Positions 1 to 12,539 of a DNA stretch of 64,000 nucleotides are shown here, in pieces. The stretch's first letter is position 1, and every line of letters begins with the position of its first letter. The DNA is from Brachionus manjavacas (Eukaryota; Rotifera; Eurotatoria; Ploima; Brachionidae). The notes below the pieces were generated by a model that was not told where the DNA came from, did no database searches, and saw only the letters and a program-made list of their open reading frames with translations. Position numbers and translations under genes: made by a program. Location: positions 3,100,001 to 3,164,000 of the forward strand of contig JAHQIY010000013.1 in assembly GCA_019054805.1 (NCBI GenBank), read 5' to 3'.

Positions 1-225
1 GTGACACTCTGGCCGCGATTCTTTCACGTCGCTCACGGCTTTTGGTTTGTACGCGCAAAGCTTTCGATTGCGGAAATTGCGAAAGCCCGCCTTGTACGTC
101 AATATGACCACAAAATTGACGCCCGAACTGATCGAGATGATCAACAGGGCCACTATGGTGTACGAGTCGACAATGTCCGACGAGTGCACTGGCCGCCACT
201 TTGTCTCATTGTTTGCTTGATTCAT
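1..225 (-). CDS. N-terminal exon of a probable rhodopsin-like 7TM receptor (partial)
   Basis: The minus strand reads ATG at 225 and stays open for 75 codons to the window edge. The protein has a polar 17-residue head, then one hydrophobic helix at residues 22-44 (SYTIVALLIISISSGVNFVV and onward), then a basic segment (KAGFRNFRNRK). The helix carries a G-x-N-F-V-V-I pattern like the N1.50 region of class A GPCR helix 1, and the basic stretch fits a first cytoplasmic loop. G+C is far above the surroundings, as in the AK6 gene, which supports coding. The plus strand is also open here, but its product has no recognisable feature and I treat it as a shadow. Only helix 1 is visible, so any membrane protein with an N-terminal anchor remains possible. 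Coding 0.75, GPCR about 0.5. Confidence 0.6.
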   Translation of the reverse strand, partial: MNQANNETKWRPVHSSDIVDSYTIVALLIISISSGVNFVVILTYKAGFRNFRNRKLCAYKPKAVSDVKESRPECH

Positions 226-503
226 GACTCGACGAAGGCTTAAAATGCATACTCTAAACAAATCGCGCACACAAATTTTATTTAATTTTTTAATAAAATT
301 TTTTAATAATTTTTTTTAATATTTTTTTTGATTTTTTAGTGAAAGAAAAAATGTGAAAAATATGCTGATGATACAATAGTCAACTATTTTATTTAGTCCT
401 TATTTCTAGTTGTTGTTCATTTTTTTAATACACACTGGCTCAAGAAAACGGGAGTTTTGAGGCTCTGGACTTTTAGATTTTATTTTTTTTATTTATTTAT
501 TTT
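226..503. other. AT-rich flank upstream of the receptor exon
   Basis: Low-complexity T/A sequence between the receptor start and the 3' end of the neighbouring LINE. It should contain the receptor promoter or 5' UTR, but I see no clear TATA box or other site. The last ~25 bases are an A/T tail belonging to the LINE. Confidence 0.4.
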
Positions 504-531
504 CTGTACCGAGCTAGGGCTCCTTCAGAAT
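504..531 (-). repeat. LINE 3'-terminal hairpin motif, copy 1
   Basis: On the minus strand this reads CTGAAGGAGCCCTAGCTCGG followed by TACAG and an AAAT-rich tail. The core GAGC..GCTC is self-complementary. The same block recurs at 2512, 41403, 50111 and 54330, and two of those lie just 3' of related reverse-transcriptase tails, so I take it as the conserved 3' end of this LINE family. Confidence 0.6.
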
Positions 532-676
532 AAATTAAAAAAATCAAAATCAAAATAAAAAATAAAATTAAAGTTAATAAAATGAGATAAAAAAAAATCA
601 AAATAAAGTAAATAAGCTAAAAAAAATAAAAGTTCAGAAGACATAGATTGTTACATGTGGCAAATGTTTACATAGT

Positions 677-1610
677 TCAGGTTTCAGAAAAAACGGAGGA
701 AATAGTAAGGTAGCAATTACACAATGGAGTTGGGTATTCAATATATCTCGATTCGAAACCTTCTTTGTATTCTTCCAACAGTATGACAAACAATGGTATA
801 GAATGACACAGTCCTGTCCCAACATATCTCTCACTCAACTCAAAAAGCCGATTTGAAGACTGGTAGTAATTAAAGTTTTAATAAAAGCGTCATGATGCAC
901 GATGTTGGAGGGAGTATCATATTTTAACTTAAGGATAGATTTGACTGCTGTATTCTGCTGTATGCTTGTAGTTTTTTGATTTTATTTTCTGAAAATGAAT
1001 TCAAGCAAGGAAAAGAATAGTCTAAAATTGATCCGACTAAAGATTTATATAAATTTCCTAGTGTGTTTTGAGTGAGACCCCATTTTTTATTTGAAATTAT
1101 CTTAATAATATTTAGCCTTTTGTTGCAGCGTTCTTTAATTACGTCGACCATTATATTAAAATTTAACTTAGAATTCAATTTAATACCAAGAAACTTGATT
1201 TCTTTTTGGCTCTCTATTCTGTTTCCATAAATTTTTAAGTTTAGATCATCACTCTCTTTTTTGTATCTAGAGAATACTACTGAAAACGACCTTTCAACTG
1301 ATATCTTCATTTTCCACTTTATTAGCCATTGTTCTAGTCTGTTGGTGTATTTATTTATCTTATTTTCTAGGTTCCCCTTTTTGTTATAAATGAAGAATGT
1401 AACTAGATCATCTGCGAAAAGCAGAGAGTATTCGTTCAATTTTTTTTGTTTCTTTTTGGGATGTCATTAATATATATACTAAATAAAAGAGGACTAATTA
1501 CTGAGCCTTGAGGAACACCTGCAGTTATTTGATATTCGTCGCTCAAGTGGTCATTCACATTTACCTTAAATATCCTACTATCTAAAAAGGATCTAATTCA
1601 ATTAGTCAAG
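677..1610 (-). pseudogene. Non-LTR retrotransposon reverse transcriptase, 5'-truncated and frameshifted
   Basis: Minus-strand RT remnant of the Jockey/CR1 type. The upstream part (about 1590-1445) reads ITAGVPQGSVISPLLFSIYI then NDIPKRNKKN and a stop. A shift in the T-run near 1440 moves to the next frame, which gives SLLFADD, the catalytic Y/F-x-D-D box, near 1400. Then follow the thumb region and a conserved tail ending NCYLTISSVFSET at a stop near 677, again in another frame. Missing are the endonuclease, the first RT motifs and any intact start. The copies at 13600-14640 and 54478-55178 share the tail and orientation. Dead 5'-truncated insertion. Confidence 0.85.
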
Positions 1611-1644
1611 TAATCTGATCAGGTTATAAATTATTAGGAATTGT

Positions 1645-2168
1645 ATGAGATCTTGGAGATATCTTCAATACAAATCTTAAATGGAAAAATCAAGTGATAG
1701 AGGCTACAAACAAAGCAAATCAAATGTTCGTTCGAATCATTCGCTCGTTTTGATTGTTAGTTATTTAGATCTTTGTATTTAACTTTTGTTCGTCCTCTTT
1801 TGGAATTTGCTGTTCCTGTATGGTCTCCATTTCTTAAGTCGGATTGTGAGAATCTTGAGAGGATTCAACGCAGAGCTACGAAATTTGTTTCTTCAATTAG
1901 AAACAAACCGTATGAAAGCAGATTGAACACTTTGAACATTCCAAATCTGATGGAAAGAAGAAAAAAAGGTGATCTAGTTCAATTATACAAGTTCATGCAT
2001 GGAATAGAATTGGTTGAAAAAATCAACAATTTTAATGTCACTAAAATCCAAGGAAGAGGTCACTGCTTCAAATATCACAAAGAAATTTCGAGGCTCCAAC
2101 ATAGAGATAACTTTTTTTCAACAGAACCGCTTGTTTGTAAGAGATTTCCAAAGTTTTCTCCTTTATGA
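1645..2168 (+). pseudogene. Non-LTR retrotransposon RT C-terminal fragment, second family
   Basis: Plus-strand remnant. The first part (1655-1752) reads DLGDIFNTNLKWKNQVIEAT and onward to a stop. After a frameshift, 1773-2168 reads FVRPLLEFAVPVWSPFLKSD, ENLERIQRRATKFV and NIPNLMERRKKGDLVQLYKF. These are typical of the connection region after the RT domain in CR1/Jockey-like elements. The C-terminal HRDNFFSTE stretch corresponds to the usual R-x-NFF box before the end of the ORF. The catalytic region is absent. It abuts the minus-strand LINE copy head to head, so two separate insertions meet near 1620-1645. Confidence 0.8.
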
Positions 2169-2224
2169 AGAGTTTCTCTATTAAACACTTACCTCATTTC
2201 CATCTAAATTAAGGATTTTAGGAT

Positions 2225-2345
2225 TGATATGTACCCCACTTGTTAGACTGCATTTTGAATTTGCCATTAAGTTCATCGTGGCCGTATTTAAAGATGGACA
2301 ATTGAGAATTAGAAAAAGTTCAAAGAAGAACAACGAACAGTCTTG
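2225..2345 (+). pseudogene. Very degraded RT-tail remnant
   Basis: The plus frame reads TPLVRLHFEFAIKFIVAVFK, which resembles a decayed version of the R-P-L-L-E-F-A-V-P-V-W-S block found just upstream at 1780. Short and without a second motif, so weak. Confidence 0.3.
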
Positions 2346-2511
2346 AATATTCTATCACATTATTAACAAATATGTTAGTGTCATATCATTTGGTTTAAAC
2401 CTATGTGATTCGCAATATTTAAAAAATTATAAAATTTAAAATTGTTTTATTGAAAATTTTAAAGGCAAATTTTTAAGGCTTTAATCATTTATTTATTTTA
2501 TTTTTTAATCT

Positions 2512-2538
2512 TTACCGAGCTAAAGCTTCCTCAGAATA
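2512..2538 (-). repeat. LINE 3'-terminal hairpin motif, copy 2
   Basis: The minus strand reads CTGAGGAAGCTTTAGCTCGG then TAAAG and an AAAT-rich tail. No RT tail is attached upstream on the minus strand, so this is a lone 3' end. Confidence 0.55.
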
Positions 2539-2539
2539 A

Positions 2540-5500
2540 TAATCAAATGATTCTAAATGAACTGACAAAGTAAGTGTATGTGTATTAGAGCGAAAATGTT
2601 TTTTTAAGGATGACCGAGAGAATATTAAATTCACTAACACTGAATCTGTCACTGAATAAGTCAACTTTAGATAAGTCTTCTACTTCACCTGTTTAAATAT
2701 ACTTAGGTCTAGAAAAAAAAATTTTAATCCCATAAAACCATTTTATTAAGATAAAATCACTTTTTACACATAAAAGACTTTTTCAATCTAAAAATATTTT
2801 TTTCGAACTAAAAAAATTTGAATATCTTGAAATGACTTTTAAACTGTAAAATATTCGGCGCCTTTTTCTTTCTTTTTGGCTTTTATCTTTATCTAGCAAT
2901 TGTTTGAGTGCTTTGAGTGTCCATTCTTTCAACAAAACTATAATCGAATTCACTTTCAAAATTAAGTATTTTAGAATTTGGTAAAAAAAAATTATTCCAT
3001 TACTCTGTAAATAATTTTTATGTCAAAAAAAATGTTTTACTTTAAGTAAATTTACTTTATTTACAAAGAAAGACTAGAATCAGTTCTAAAGAATCCCACC
3101 AAAAATCGCATCAAGTTGATTTAATTACTAATTGATCACATTTTTAATCCTAGTAAACTTAATAGTTAACTAAATGATAAAAAAACAAACAAATTCTCCT
3201 TTTTAGTCACTTTTTTCCTGAAAAAATTATTTAATCGGTCACCTATTTGCAGTCCAAAATTAAAAATTATTGCTTTATAAAAAATTTTTACTTTATTTGA
3301 ATATTTAGATAAATTAGGTTAATACTCTTTATAAAATGAATTAAACAACTTGTTATTTTCTATTTAAAAAGTCAATTAAAAACACCTATTTTTCTAATAT
3401 AAAATTTATTAATTTTAAATAAAATTTTCATCTGATCAATTGCTTCAATTTGGCTCTTTGATACCCAACTACAAACAAATGTCTGTAAAATCAAAAATCA
3501 TATATTTTTTTAAAATTAATCTACAAGATTTTATTAAATATTCTTTTAAAAAAAATGTTAAATAATTAATTAAATTTTGTTCAGATTACAGAACCAATTT
3601 TTTTTCTTTAAAAAAAATTATTTGATTTTTAGAATTACAGAATTGAAATATTTCAAAATTCTTAATGCAAAAAAATTTGAGACAAGGTAAAAAATAAATC
3701 TATAAGACAACTATTAAGATACAATTAAACCAAATCAGAGTTTTTAGAATAAACTTTAGAAATTTGCTTTTTTAATTAATTAAGGAGGTAGACCCAGGGC
3801 ATGTTCGAATGGTTCAAGACTTTCGTTTGAACCCTCGGGAAAGAAAAATTGGACAGGAAAAAAAATCAAGATAAACTTTTTTTCCTTTAAAAGTGTTTGA
3901 AGTCAACAATTTTGGAAAAAAAACCGAGAAAAGATGATTAAAGATTACCTTTCGTCTCATAAATAGATAAATAATTTGAAAGTTTTTTCCTAAAACTTCA
4001 TTTCATGTGGTCAAAGCCAGATAATATATATCTTTGAAATTATTGTTATGTAATAAGTGTTCTTGTTAATCTAAATTTTATAAAAAATAAATTTTGAAAA
4101 AATTTCATGCAAATTAATTAATCAATTAGATGCAAATTATCTAGCTAAAATTTGGGTTAGAAAAATAGATTAACAGACGAAAACTAGGAATAAAAAATTC
4201 TTTAGTTAATTGAAAGTGAAAAGTTTGGCCGTAAGAAGAATTCCATCGGTTTACTCTCTATTCATTTTGAGACCTGTCACCTGTCACCTGAAATAAATTA
4301 AGAAAAAATTCCTTGTCTTATTGTTTTATTAATTAAATTATTTGAACTTATTTTCATAATTTAAAAAAATTAAACGAATATTCACTAATGATTTTTTCCT
4401 CAAAATCTAAGCAACATTCTATTAAACAAATATCTTAAATTTTTTTAAAAAAGCTATTTTAAATACCCTTTTAAGATTTAAATTAATTTTGAATTTAAGT
4501 CAATTTTGGAATTTTTTATTTTCCTTCTTGAATTAAACTTCCCAATTATTTTTATTGCAATTTTTTAAAAGAAGCATTTACAACAACCCAAGCATTTGGA
4601 TCTTTTACTCTTTATTAAATGCAGTAAATATTGTTTTTTTTGTTTTCAAATAAAGACCTACAAGTTTGAACTCTTTTTTTTTTCTAATTAATTATCGCAA
4701 TGCTTTTATACATTTATTCTCAAGGAAAACTAAAAAAATAACATAAAAAAATTAAATAATAATTTTTTATGTTATTTAAGAAAGACTTGATGAAAAAATC
4801 TATCTACCTTTTAATGCCTTACACATTCAGCCAAAAGTGTTAAAATTAAAATATTGAGAAACCAAAACCATTTATGGTAACAGAAAAAAATACGTCTTTT
4901 ATGAAGAAAAAAATATATAAATAAAAAAGGAAATAATAAATTTTTATAATTGCAGTAGAACTAATCAGGCATAAAATGTCAAAAATAAACTAAAAAAGAA
5001 TTTTTTAATGATTTAAGTGTTGCTTTTTTGCATCGGAAATTTCTTTTAAAATGTTCAAGTTTTCCTTTAGATTTCCCTCGAAAATAAGCTTTATTTTTAG
5101 AAGAATATTTTATTGGGGCTAAATTTTTTTGTCAGTAAATTAATCGCGATCTATTGCAGCAAAAAAAATCGCTTAAATCTTAAATAAAAAAGATTATCTT
5201 AGAATTTCAAATAAAATTGTGAACATGCTGTCAAAATGCCATCGTTTCGAAATCCAAAATCTATTTAAATCTTCTCTTACTTTGAGTCTTACTCTAAAAA
5301 TAAATAAAAATCTAAATACAGATAAATAATGTTCTATTAAACACTTAAAAACTAAATCAATCATTAATCATAGAAAAAATAAAAATAAAAATTTTGACCT
5401 GTTTGTCTCGTTACAATTTCAAAATTTAATTTAATTTTAAAATATTAATTAATTTCTATAACTTTTATTTATAAAAAAAAAAATTTTAAAATAAAATTCA

Positions 5501-6505
5501 CATCCATTAGTATAGCAAAGCTTTAATTACTAAATTCATGGTAAAACCAACACTGCCTTTGTTCCAAAATGTTATTTCATTAGTGTTTAGATCCCTAGCA
5601 CCGGATTTTTTTTTCAAAACAGCCTAAAATTTTGGCTTTCCTTGGTTTTCATGAAAAAAAATTACAAATCCGTTACTAATTTTGTTCTTTAATTAATTAA
5701 ATTTTATAGTTACGAATTTTTAGAGATCAAAATTTTTTATGTAAATTTGTTTTATGGTCAAAAAGACCGGCACTGACCGGATTGGTCATAGATTGGTCAC
5801 TCAACAAAGAATAAACTAAATAATGATCTATTATATAATCTTTTTAAATATAAGCCATTTTTATTATTGAAAAATAAAAGCTTGTTAAATCGCGTTTTAT
5901 TTTTTTATTTTCTTTTGTTTAGCCTTCAACCCAAAATTCATTCACCCCTTACTCATTTCCAATACATTTATTCATTTATCTTTTGTTAAAACAATTCAAA
6001 ATTTAAAAATAAAATGTTACAATATTAAGCCGTCATATAAATGATTAAATTGTAATATAAAAAAAATTTTTTGGTCACATAAAAATTAAACGGGGTCCGA
6101 GGCAAAGCCCTGGTTTAGAGATCCGAATATGTTGAAGGTTAGAGAACTATTATTTAAAATAAAAATTAATAATTAAACTTTCAATAAAATTAAAATCTTT
6201 AATTTAATTATTCATATGTCAATTTTATTTATTTTTAAATGACAATTTAATTATTGATTTCACGGATTAAAATGCATCCAAAAAAATTCGGTCCGGTTTG
6301 GGGATTAAATTGTGGTCTTTAATAAGTCATGATTTTTTTGTAATTACAAGCTAATTTTTAAAATTTCAGAAAAAATCAAAATATTAGATCACTTAAGCTA
6401 AATATTTGATAAATCAGCTAAGTAAATTTATGATCAAATTTCAGAATTCCAAAAATGCTCGAAATATTTCAAATTTTGTTTTTTAAAATTTAAAAATATA
6501 GACTA
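2540..6505. other. Long AT-rich intergenic stretch without recognised genes
   Basis: Nearly 4 kb of A/T homopolymer-rich sequence with no ORF above about 60 codons and no splice-linked exons I can support. Slightly more complex islands are 3790-3840 (a GGTTCAA/TTGAACC inverted repeat with a 9-base loop), 4266-4290 (two and a half copies of ACCTGTC), 5758-5805 (a repeated GACCGG) and 6085-6135. None matches a family I know. Confidence 0.5.
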
Positions 6506-6509
6506 GAAT

Positions 6510-6925
6510 TCTATGACTAGGAGTGAAATTAATAAGGTGGAGGGAATCCAGAAAAGGGCGACTAAGATGGTAATAGAACTAAGAGGATTAGAGTACGAAG
6601 ATTGACTTAGGGAGCTTGGATTTACAGACCTGGAAACAAGAAGGAAAAGAAAGGACAATCAGGAGACATGGTAGCCAAATAACAAGAGAAAAGCAAGGAG
6701 GGCACATGAGGGATAAGTTCTTTCTTAACCGAACAGCTACAACCTGGAACCTTTTACCCTCGGAAATAGCAGGGACTGATACGGTCAATCAGTTTGAGGC
6801 CAAAATTGATGGACACATGAAGTCGGAGACCTTGAGAAGATCTGTTAACAGAATCTGATACTGAGAAACTTTCACTTAATGCAACCTAGGTTGCAAGCTG
6901 ATAAACTATGATTGACTACTACTAC
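6510..6925 (+). pseudogene. CR1-like LINE 3' end with ACT microsatellite tail
   Basis: The plus strand reads EINKVEGIQKRATKMVIELR, then an internal stop, then LRELGFTDLETRRKRKDN. After a shift it reads HMRDKFFLNRTATTWNLLPS and EIAGTDTVNQFEAKIDGHMK, ending at a stop near 6858. This is the canonical tail of CR1/L2-type RT ORFs (L-x-x-L-x-x-R-R; F-F-x-x-R; W-N-x-L-P). It is followed by about 45 bp of 3' UTR and a short (ACT)n run ending near 6925, the kind of short repeat tail such elements leave. Frameshift and stop make it dead. Confidence 0.85.
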
Positions 6926-6929
6926 TACT

Positions 6930-9900
6930 TCGACTTCTATATTTTTTGCAGCTTAAAAGATCAGAAAAAATTTTCAAAAAAAATACTTCATAAGTTAATC
7001 ATCACTTATATGGCTATTTATATTTACCTTAAATGGTCAAAAAATAATTTAATTTAACCCATGGACCAATGCATTAGGTAATTTATTTTTAGTGTGTTTT
7101 TGAACAATCTTGATTAATTTAAACTCGATTTCCCCAATTTTTAGATACTTACAAAATAAAAATTTATTTTTCTTTTATAATGAAGCCTCTTCGGATGTGA
7201 TTAAGGGACGACTGGAAAGTTAAAATAAATCTGTATCTTGCCCAGTGTCCATCAATGCCATTCTCTATTTTTTCGATTGATATTAATTTTTATTAATTTT
7301 CAAAAACCGTGTCTCGACACCACTCCTTTTCTTCCCTCTTATTTTTATTTTAGTTTTACTGCAGGTGAAGCACACGTTCTAGCTTCTTTATAAACCACTA
7401 ATTTTTTTTGTAATAACTTCCGATTCCACTGAAACATTTACAATCAAGACACTTGCTTTTATCTAGTTGCCCACATTAAAGCAAAAGTCACATTACACTA
7501 TATTAAACTTTATTAATTAAATAATTGCTAAATATTTATTAATAAAAGTAAAATTCTAATTTGAACCTCTTATTTTCCCATGCATGAAAGTAAAATAAGA
7601 TAAAAAAATTATAATCGAGGCTGATCAATTTTTCAACTATGAGATGCAGACACTTCCTGGGATAATGCTACTCGATTAAGTTACCAACATTCTCAAATTA
7701 AATCTTATCTTTATTTAAAAGAGAGTCTAAAGAATAAATTAATTTTTTAATTAAATAAATAATTTTGAGTTTGTCCGATAAGTCCACATGCTACAAAAAT
7801 GAAAATGAAATAAGAAAAAAAATATTCAAAATAAAAAATTGAAACTAATTGATTTTATTTTTTATTTAATAAATAATTAAGAAATTTCATAATAAGCCAA
7901 AAAACATTCTCAAATTTAATCTAATCTTTATTTACAAGAGAGTCTGAAGTATACTTGAGACGAATGAGAGATGAAGTTAATAAGTTTGATAACTTGGAAA
8001 TGTTTTAAATAACTTAAATGAAGCTAGATATGAGTTAAGAAATTATTGATTGAAATTCAGTCAAGGGAGTTTATTATTTTGAAATAAAAATCTTTTTTTA
8101 TGCAACAATATTCAACATATATTGTTTTTAATTTTTTGCTTCGTTTGTTTCTTCACTTTCACGAAAAAAACAAAAACACATGAGACTGAAAAAACAACAA
8201 CAAGCAAAAAGGTTACGCAAGAAATCGCTTCTACAACAGTTCAAGCCAATGCTAGGCCAGATTATTTAGAAAACACCATTTCCAAAAACTAATTATTCGA
8301 AATTTTTCATTAAATATTCATGCATCTTTTTGATATTAAACTTAAACTTTTTCATATAAAAAAAGGTAGAAAAATTCTAGGAGTGTCTTTAGCATCTAGC
8401 CATTATGAAATCAATTATGTAATATAAGTTTTTTTAAAAAAAATTATTTTTAGACTAATTTTAAAAAAATGAATTATTTTTTTTTGTTGTTTGTCAATTT
8501 CTATTGTTATCTTAATTTGGAAAATAAGATTCAGATGGTGTGTTAAAAGTGCGAGATGACATTTTTTTCACAATATGCATTTCTTTGTTGACTTAAATTA
8601 ATTTTTTAATCAATAAGTCCACATGCTACAAAAATGAAAATGAAATAACAAAAAAAAATTCAAAATAGAAAATTTAAACTAGTTGATTTTATTTTTAATT
8701 TAATAGATAATTAAGAAATTTCACAATAAGCCAAAAAACATTGATATTTTATTAGGCATCTTTAGAGTATCATCAAAAAATAAAGGATTAAAAGCACTCT
8801 GTTAATATACAGGAGGGTCATTAAAAGACAATCAATATTATTTATAGACAGTCATATGCAAAAAAAAAATATTATAAAAAAATAAACCAAAGCTGGTCGA
8901 CTGATTACAATAAGCATATAGGAATTAATATAAAATGATGGGCTTCTAATCGAAAAGATATCGATATTTTTTACAAAGTTATGATTGATCTCGCCAAGCT
9001 TATAAATGATTTTTTGATTTTCTAAGAAAATAAGAAATAAAAAGAGGTTCTTAATTTTTATTCAGCACTTGGTAATCATTTTAAATTTAAAATAAAATAA
9101 AAAAAATAATTTCTTTTATAGGCCTGGTGAAATCAATCAGAAATTTTTAAAAAAATTCCAACAATAAAAATTTTTGATATAGATCAAAATCTAGCTGATC
9201 TTGAATATTTTTATTTTTCGTAATTTTTTTAAATTCTAATTACCAAATTTGTTATTAGTGCTGATAATTTTTTTGATATAGAAAATACTTTTCTAAGATC
9301 TCATTGTTTAAGTGTAAGCAAAGTAATATAGAAAAAAATCTTATTTATTTATTGCTATAAGGCAAAATTTGTGTCATCGTTCAAATTCGAATATATGCAA
9401 AAGAAAAATTTTTTTAAAGAAAAAAAAAATTTTATTTATTTTTATTAGCCACTATTAGCTAGAAATGTTGTATTTGCACAGAAGTCAATTTTTTTTCTAT
9501 TTTACTTTTTGAAATTTTGAAATTACGTTGTTTCATTAAAACTTGATAATAAAGCATGTTAATATTTGAAATATAATTACGCAATTATTTTTAGAAATGT
9601 ATAATAGAAAAAAAACTTGCCATATTGACTTATGGAAATTTAATACCGCAAAAAAAATTAAAACTTTAATTTAACAAAATTGATATCTAATTAAATAAAA
9701 CGAGTCTTTTTCTAAAAAATGAGGCTTTGTGAAGTTCATTTCAATTCATTCAAATTCTAATAACTTTTGAACGGAAAGTGATAAAATTATTCTGCAAAAT
9801 GTCACAAATTTTTATTAAAATTGATTGTCTTGATGATTTTTTCCTCTTTTGTAATTAATTGGTATTTTTTTTTTATTTTGCTAATAAAATATATAAAAAG

Positions 9901-11630
9901 TTAATATTTTTTTTTATTAGAAGATCTTCTATTATTAATTGATAATTTTGAGGTAACAGAAAACTTTATTTCATTAATATTGAGTATCTAAGTGAATAAA
10001 TAAATGTGATTTAAAAAAAAGCATTTACAGTAGAGATTCCATTATAGTTATCTCACTATTATAAAAACATTTTGACATTAAACTTGTCTTAAATTAAATT
10101 TTTTATTTGAAAATTTTTTTTTTAATAGAAATTTTTATTTAAAAATTAATTTAAAAAGGTTTCGAGCTAACATTCGAAAAGATCGCATAATGCACATACG
10201 AAGTGAAGCTCCTTCTGCCCAGTAAAATAATAAAAAAATAAACAAACATATTTTAAATTTCATCGTTAAAGATAAAAAAAAATTTTTTTATTTTTCTGTT
10301 TATCATAGCAAAAAATTTTTAAAATATACAAAACTTTTTCATATTTTGTTTTTTTTTCTTAATTTTTTTTTCCATCGATTCGTTTTGTAATTTAAAAACT
10401 AGAAAATTAGAAAATAATAAAGAAGGAAAAAAAAAAAAAAGATAAAAATAAACGCTATGATATAATTTAAGTAAATTCAGGCAAACAAATAAATACTTCT
10501 TTTTATATTAGTCTTTGAACTTATTTAAATAATATTAATGTAACATACTTTGCATGATGTGAAGATTTAAAAAGTCAAAAAAAATTTATGGAAAAAATAT
10601 TTTCTCAATCCATTGATAAAATAGATTACTAAATTTAAATGTATATTTTGATTTTTTTATTGTCGGTGTTTTCATTTTATTACTAATTTGTAATTTAATA
10701 TTGAATGCTACGCCAAAATACTTTTGAAATAAAAAAATTTAAAAAAAATTTGACAAAAAATCAGATAAAACAATTAAATATAAAAAATCAATTTTATCAT
10801 ATAAATTGAGAAAGTGTTTTTTTTTAATCGATATAACATTAAAGGAAGATGCATTAAAATTATTAAAATTGGTTCAAAGATTAATTTAAATATCTAAAGA
10901 TAAACTCTTCGATTTGAAAGTATATTATGAATTGATCATCAACTTTTAAATTTCCTAAAAATTATAAAATCTTTATGTCAAACTAAAATAAAATATTTTA
11001 ATTCAAGACATTTACAAAAAAACTTTTATTTATTAAATTAATAAAAAATGTAGCATGTAAAACGTCTAAGGAATGAGGCCAAAAAAAATATTTCCAATCA
11101 GCCAATACTCCCGAAAAAAAGGATTATTTTAGACCCTAAACAAAAGGAAGTAATATGCTTCAAATCTTATTTCTTTTTTTTTTAATTGTTAAATAATTAA
11201 AAATAGTTTTAGTAATTTAATTTACTTCTTTAAATAAAGATAAGTAAAATCTGAAGTAAAAAAAAATTAATTTCCTCATTTGACTCCATTCTAATTGACA
11301 TTGTTCCTATGTCACTTTGGTAGTGTACTTTTTTCGAGAATTAATAAAAATTGTACCAAAATTTCCACTTTGTTATCAAAATTAGAAAATAATTTTTTTG
11401 AATTTAAATACTACAGAGTCTTATTTAAATGTAGACTTTTTATTAAATGCTAAAATAAAATATTAATGTGATTTTTTTTTTGCTTTTGAGACTGCTCACC
11501 CTGAATTTTAAAAATAAAAAATTACAACTTACATGGTACTTTCTTTTCTTTTATCAATGGTTGGCTTTGTAAAATCCAGTAGATAACAACATATCAAAAT
11601 GATATAAAATCTATAAGTTTCAAATTAGTT
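6930..11630. other. AT-rich intergenic stretch
   Basis: No coding exon supported. It contains the local repeat listed at 7689-8742. A block at 10185-10245 (GAAGTGAAGCTCCTTCTGCC and then an A-rich tail) loosely resembles the LINE 3' hairpin motif but is too diverged to call. Confidence 0.45.
7689..8742 (+). repeat. Interlaced direct repeats
   Basis: Two blocks recur. Block A (ACATTCTCAAATTAAATC onward to GAGAGTCTAAAG) is at 7689-7730 and again at about 7908-7950. Block B (GATAAGTCCACATGCTAC onward to AATAAGCCAAAAAACATT) is at 7777-7910 and again at about 8608-8742, with roughly 85-90% identity by eye. The order A-B-A-(gap)-B suggests an older tandem duplication or two insertions of one repeat. 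No ORF or terminal inverted repeat found. Confidence 0.6.
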
Positions 11631-11634
11631 CTGT

Positions 11635-11745
11635 GAATGCAGCATGGTGCAGATTTGGTCGCTCTAAAGTAACCAGTTCAAGCTGTGTTTGATTCATGCT
11701 AAGTGGCCTGAGGTATTTCCTCAAACAATTCAATAAATAAATAAT
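11635..11745 (+). repeat. SINE-like element, copy 1
   Basis: A block with a possible Pol III box A (TGGTGCAGATTTGG) and about 40 bp later a box-B-like GTTTGATTC. It is followed by GGCCTGAGG, AAACAATTCAATAAATAAAT and an A/T tail. The 3' part resembles the block at 11893-11985. Box matches are loose, so the tRNA origin is an inference. Confidence 0.4.
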
Positions 11746-11892
11746 GTGAAAAGATAACTTTTAAAATAAGCTTTATTAATTTTTTTGAATCACTAAAAAG
11801 ATAAAATAAAAACTATAAATTGAAATATACTTTTCGAAATTTGAAATAGAAGTAATTTATTAGAATGAGAAAAAAAAGATATTAAAAATAAA

Positions 11893-11985
11893 TAGGTCTG
11901 ACTGGTCAAATTTGCTCAGACGCCTGGCTATTCTCATTTCGAAGCTATTAGGCCCGACTTAAACAATTAACAAATAAATTCGATT
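11893..11985 (+). repeat. SINE-like element, copy 2
   Basis: Shares a 3' end with the block at 11635-11745 (GGCCCGA, then AAACAATTAACAAATAAAT) and has a box-B-like ATTTCGAAGC upstream. Same weak status as copy 1. Confidence 0.35.
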
Positions 11986-11989
11986 AAAT

Positions 11990-12535
11990 AATTTATTTTC
12001 ATCATTAAGTCTACATATTGTTGTAAATCATATCGCAATCTTAAAAGAATACAATTAATAGCTTTACAATATTTGAAAATAGAGAAAAGCCCTCATCTGT
12101 CTATCATAGACTTATCCACATTCTATATAAACAATTGCATTCAAACTTGACCTATTGTCTTATCAATTATGAAATGATCAAAAACTGTACCTGGTCCAGA
12201 TCACTAGTGAGTTTTGGAAAGACGTAATTTGCCTACGAAAGAAAATAAATTTAATTTGTTAAGTCAATACACGGATAGTTTAAATTAGCTGAGAAAGTGC
12301 TTTTTTTTTTCTGCTAAGCTTATCAATGATTACGAAAATACCATACTTTTGCTTTATTATGTAACAACTCAAAAAAACTTCATGGCTTCATTATAAATTA
12401 ATATAGAACTAATCAATTTGTTGCTAGCAAGTCTAAGTTGACCGTGATTTACAATTCTACACAAAAACTGTATTATTTATTTAATATTTGTTTATTAATT
12501 AATTTATTTAATTGTTTATTTGTTTTCAGAATAAA
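11990..12535. other. Intergenic, no supported feature
   Basis: AT-rich. The frame at 12030-12135 reads LKRIQLIALQYLKIEKSP, faintly like an RT thumb region, but is too short to claim. Confidence 0.35.
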
Positions 12536-12539
12536 ATGA

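Noticed and set aside
1-243. 80-codon plus-strand ORF at the left edge
   Set aside because: The minus strand of the same DNA encodes a protein with a clear transmembrane helix and sensible start. The plus reading has no feature and looks like its shadow.
3790-3840. Possible tRNA or SINE around GGTTCGAA/GGTTCAAG
   Set aside because: Only a short inverted repeat is present. No acceptor or second Pol III box at the right spacing.
10185-10245. Sixth copy of the LINE 3' hairpin motif
   Set aside because: Shares only GAAGCTCCTTCTG-like letters, lacks the GAGC..GCTC pairing, and the tail orientation disagrees with the other copies.
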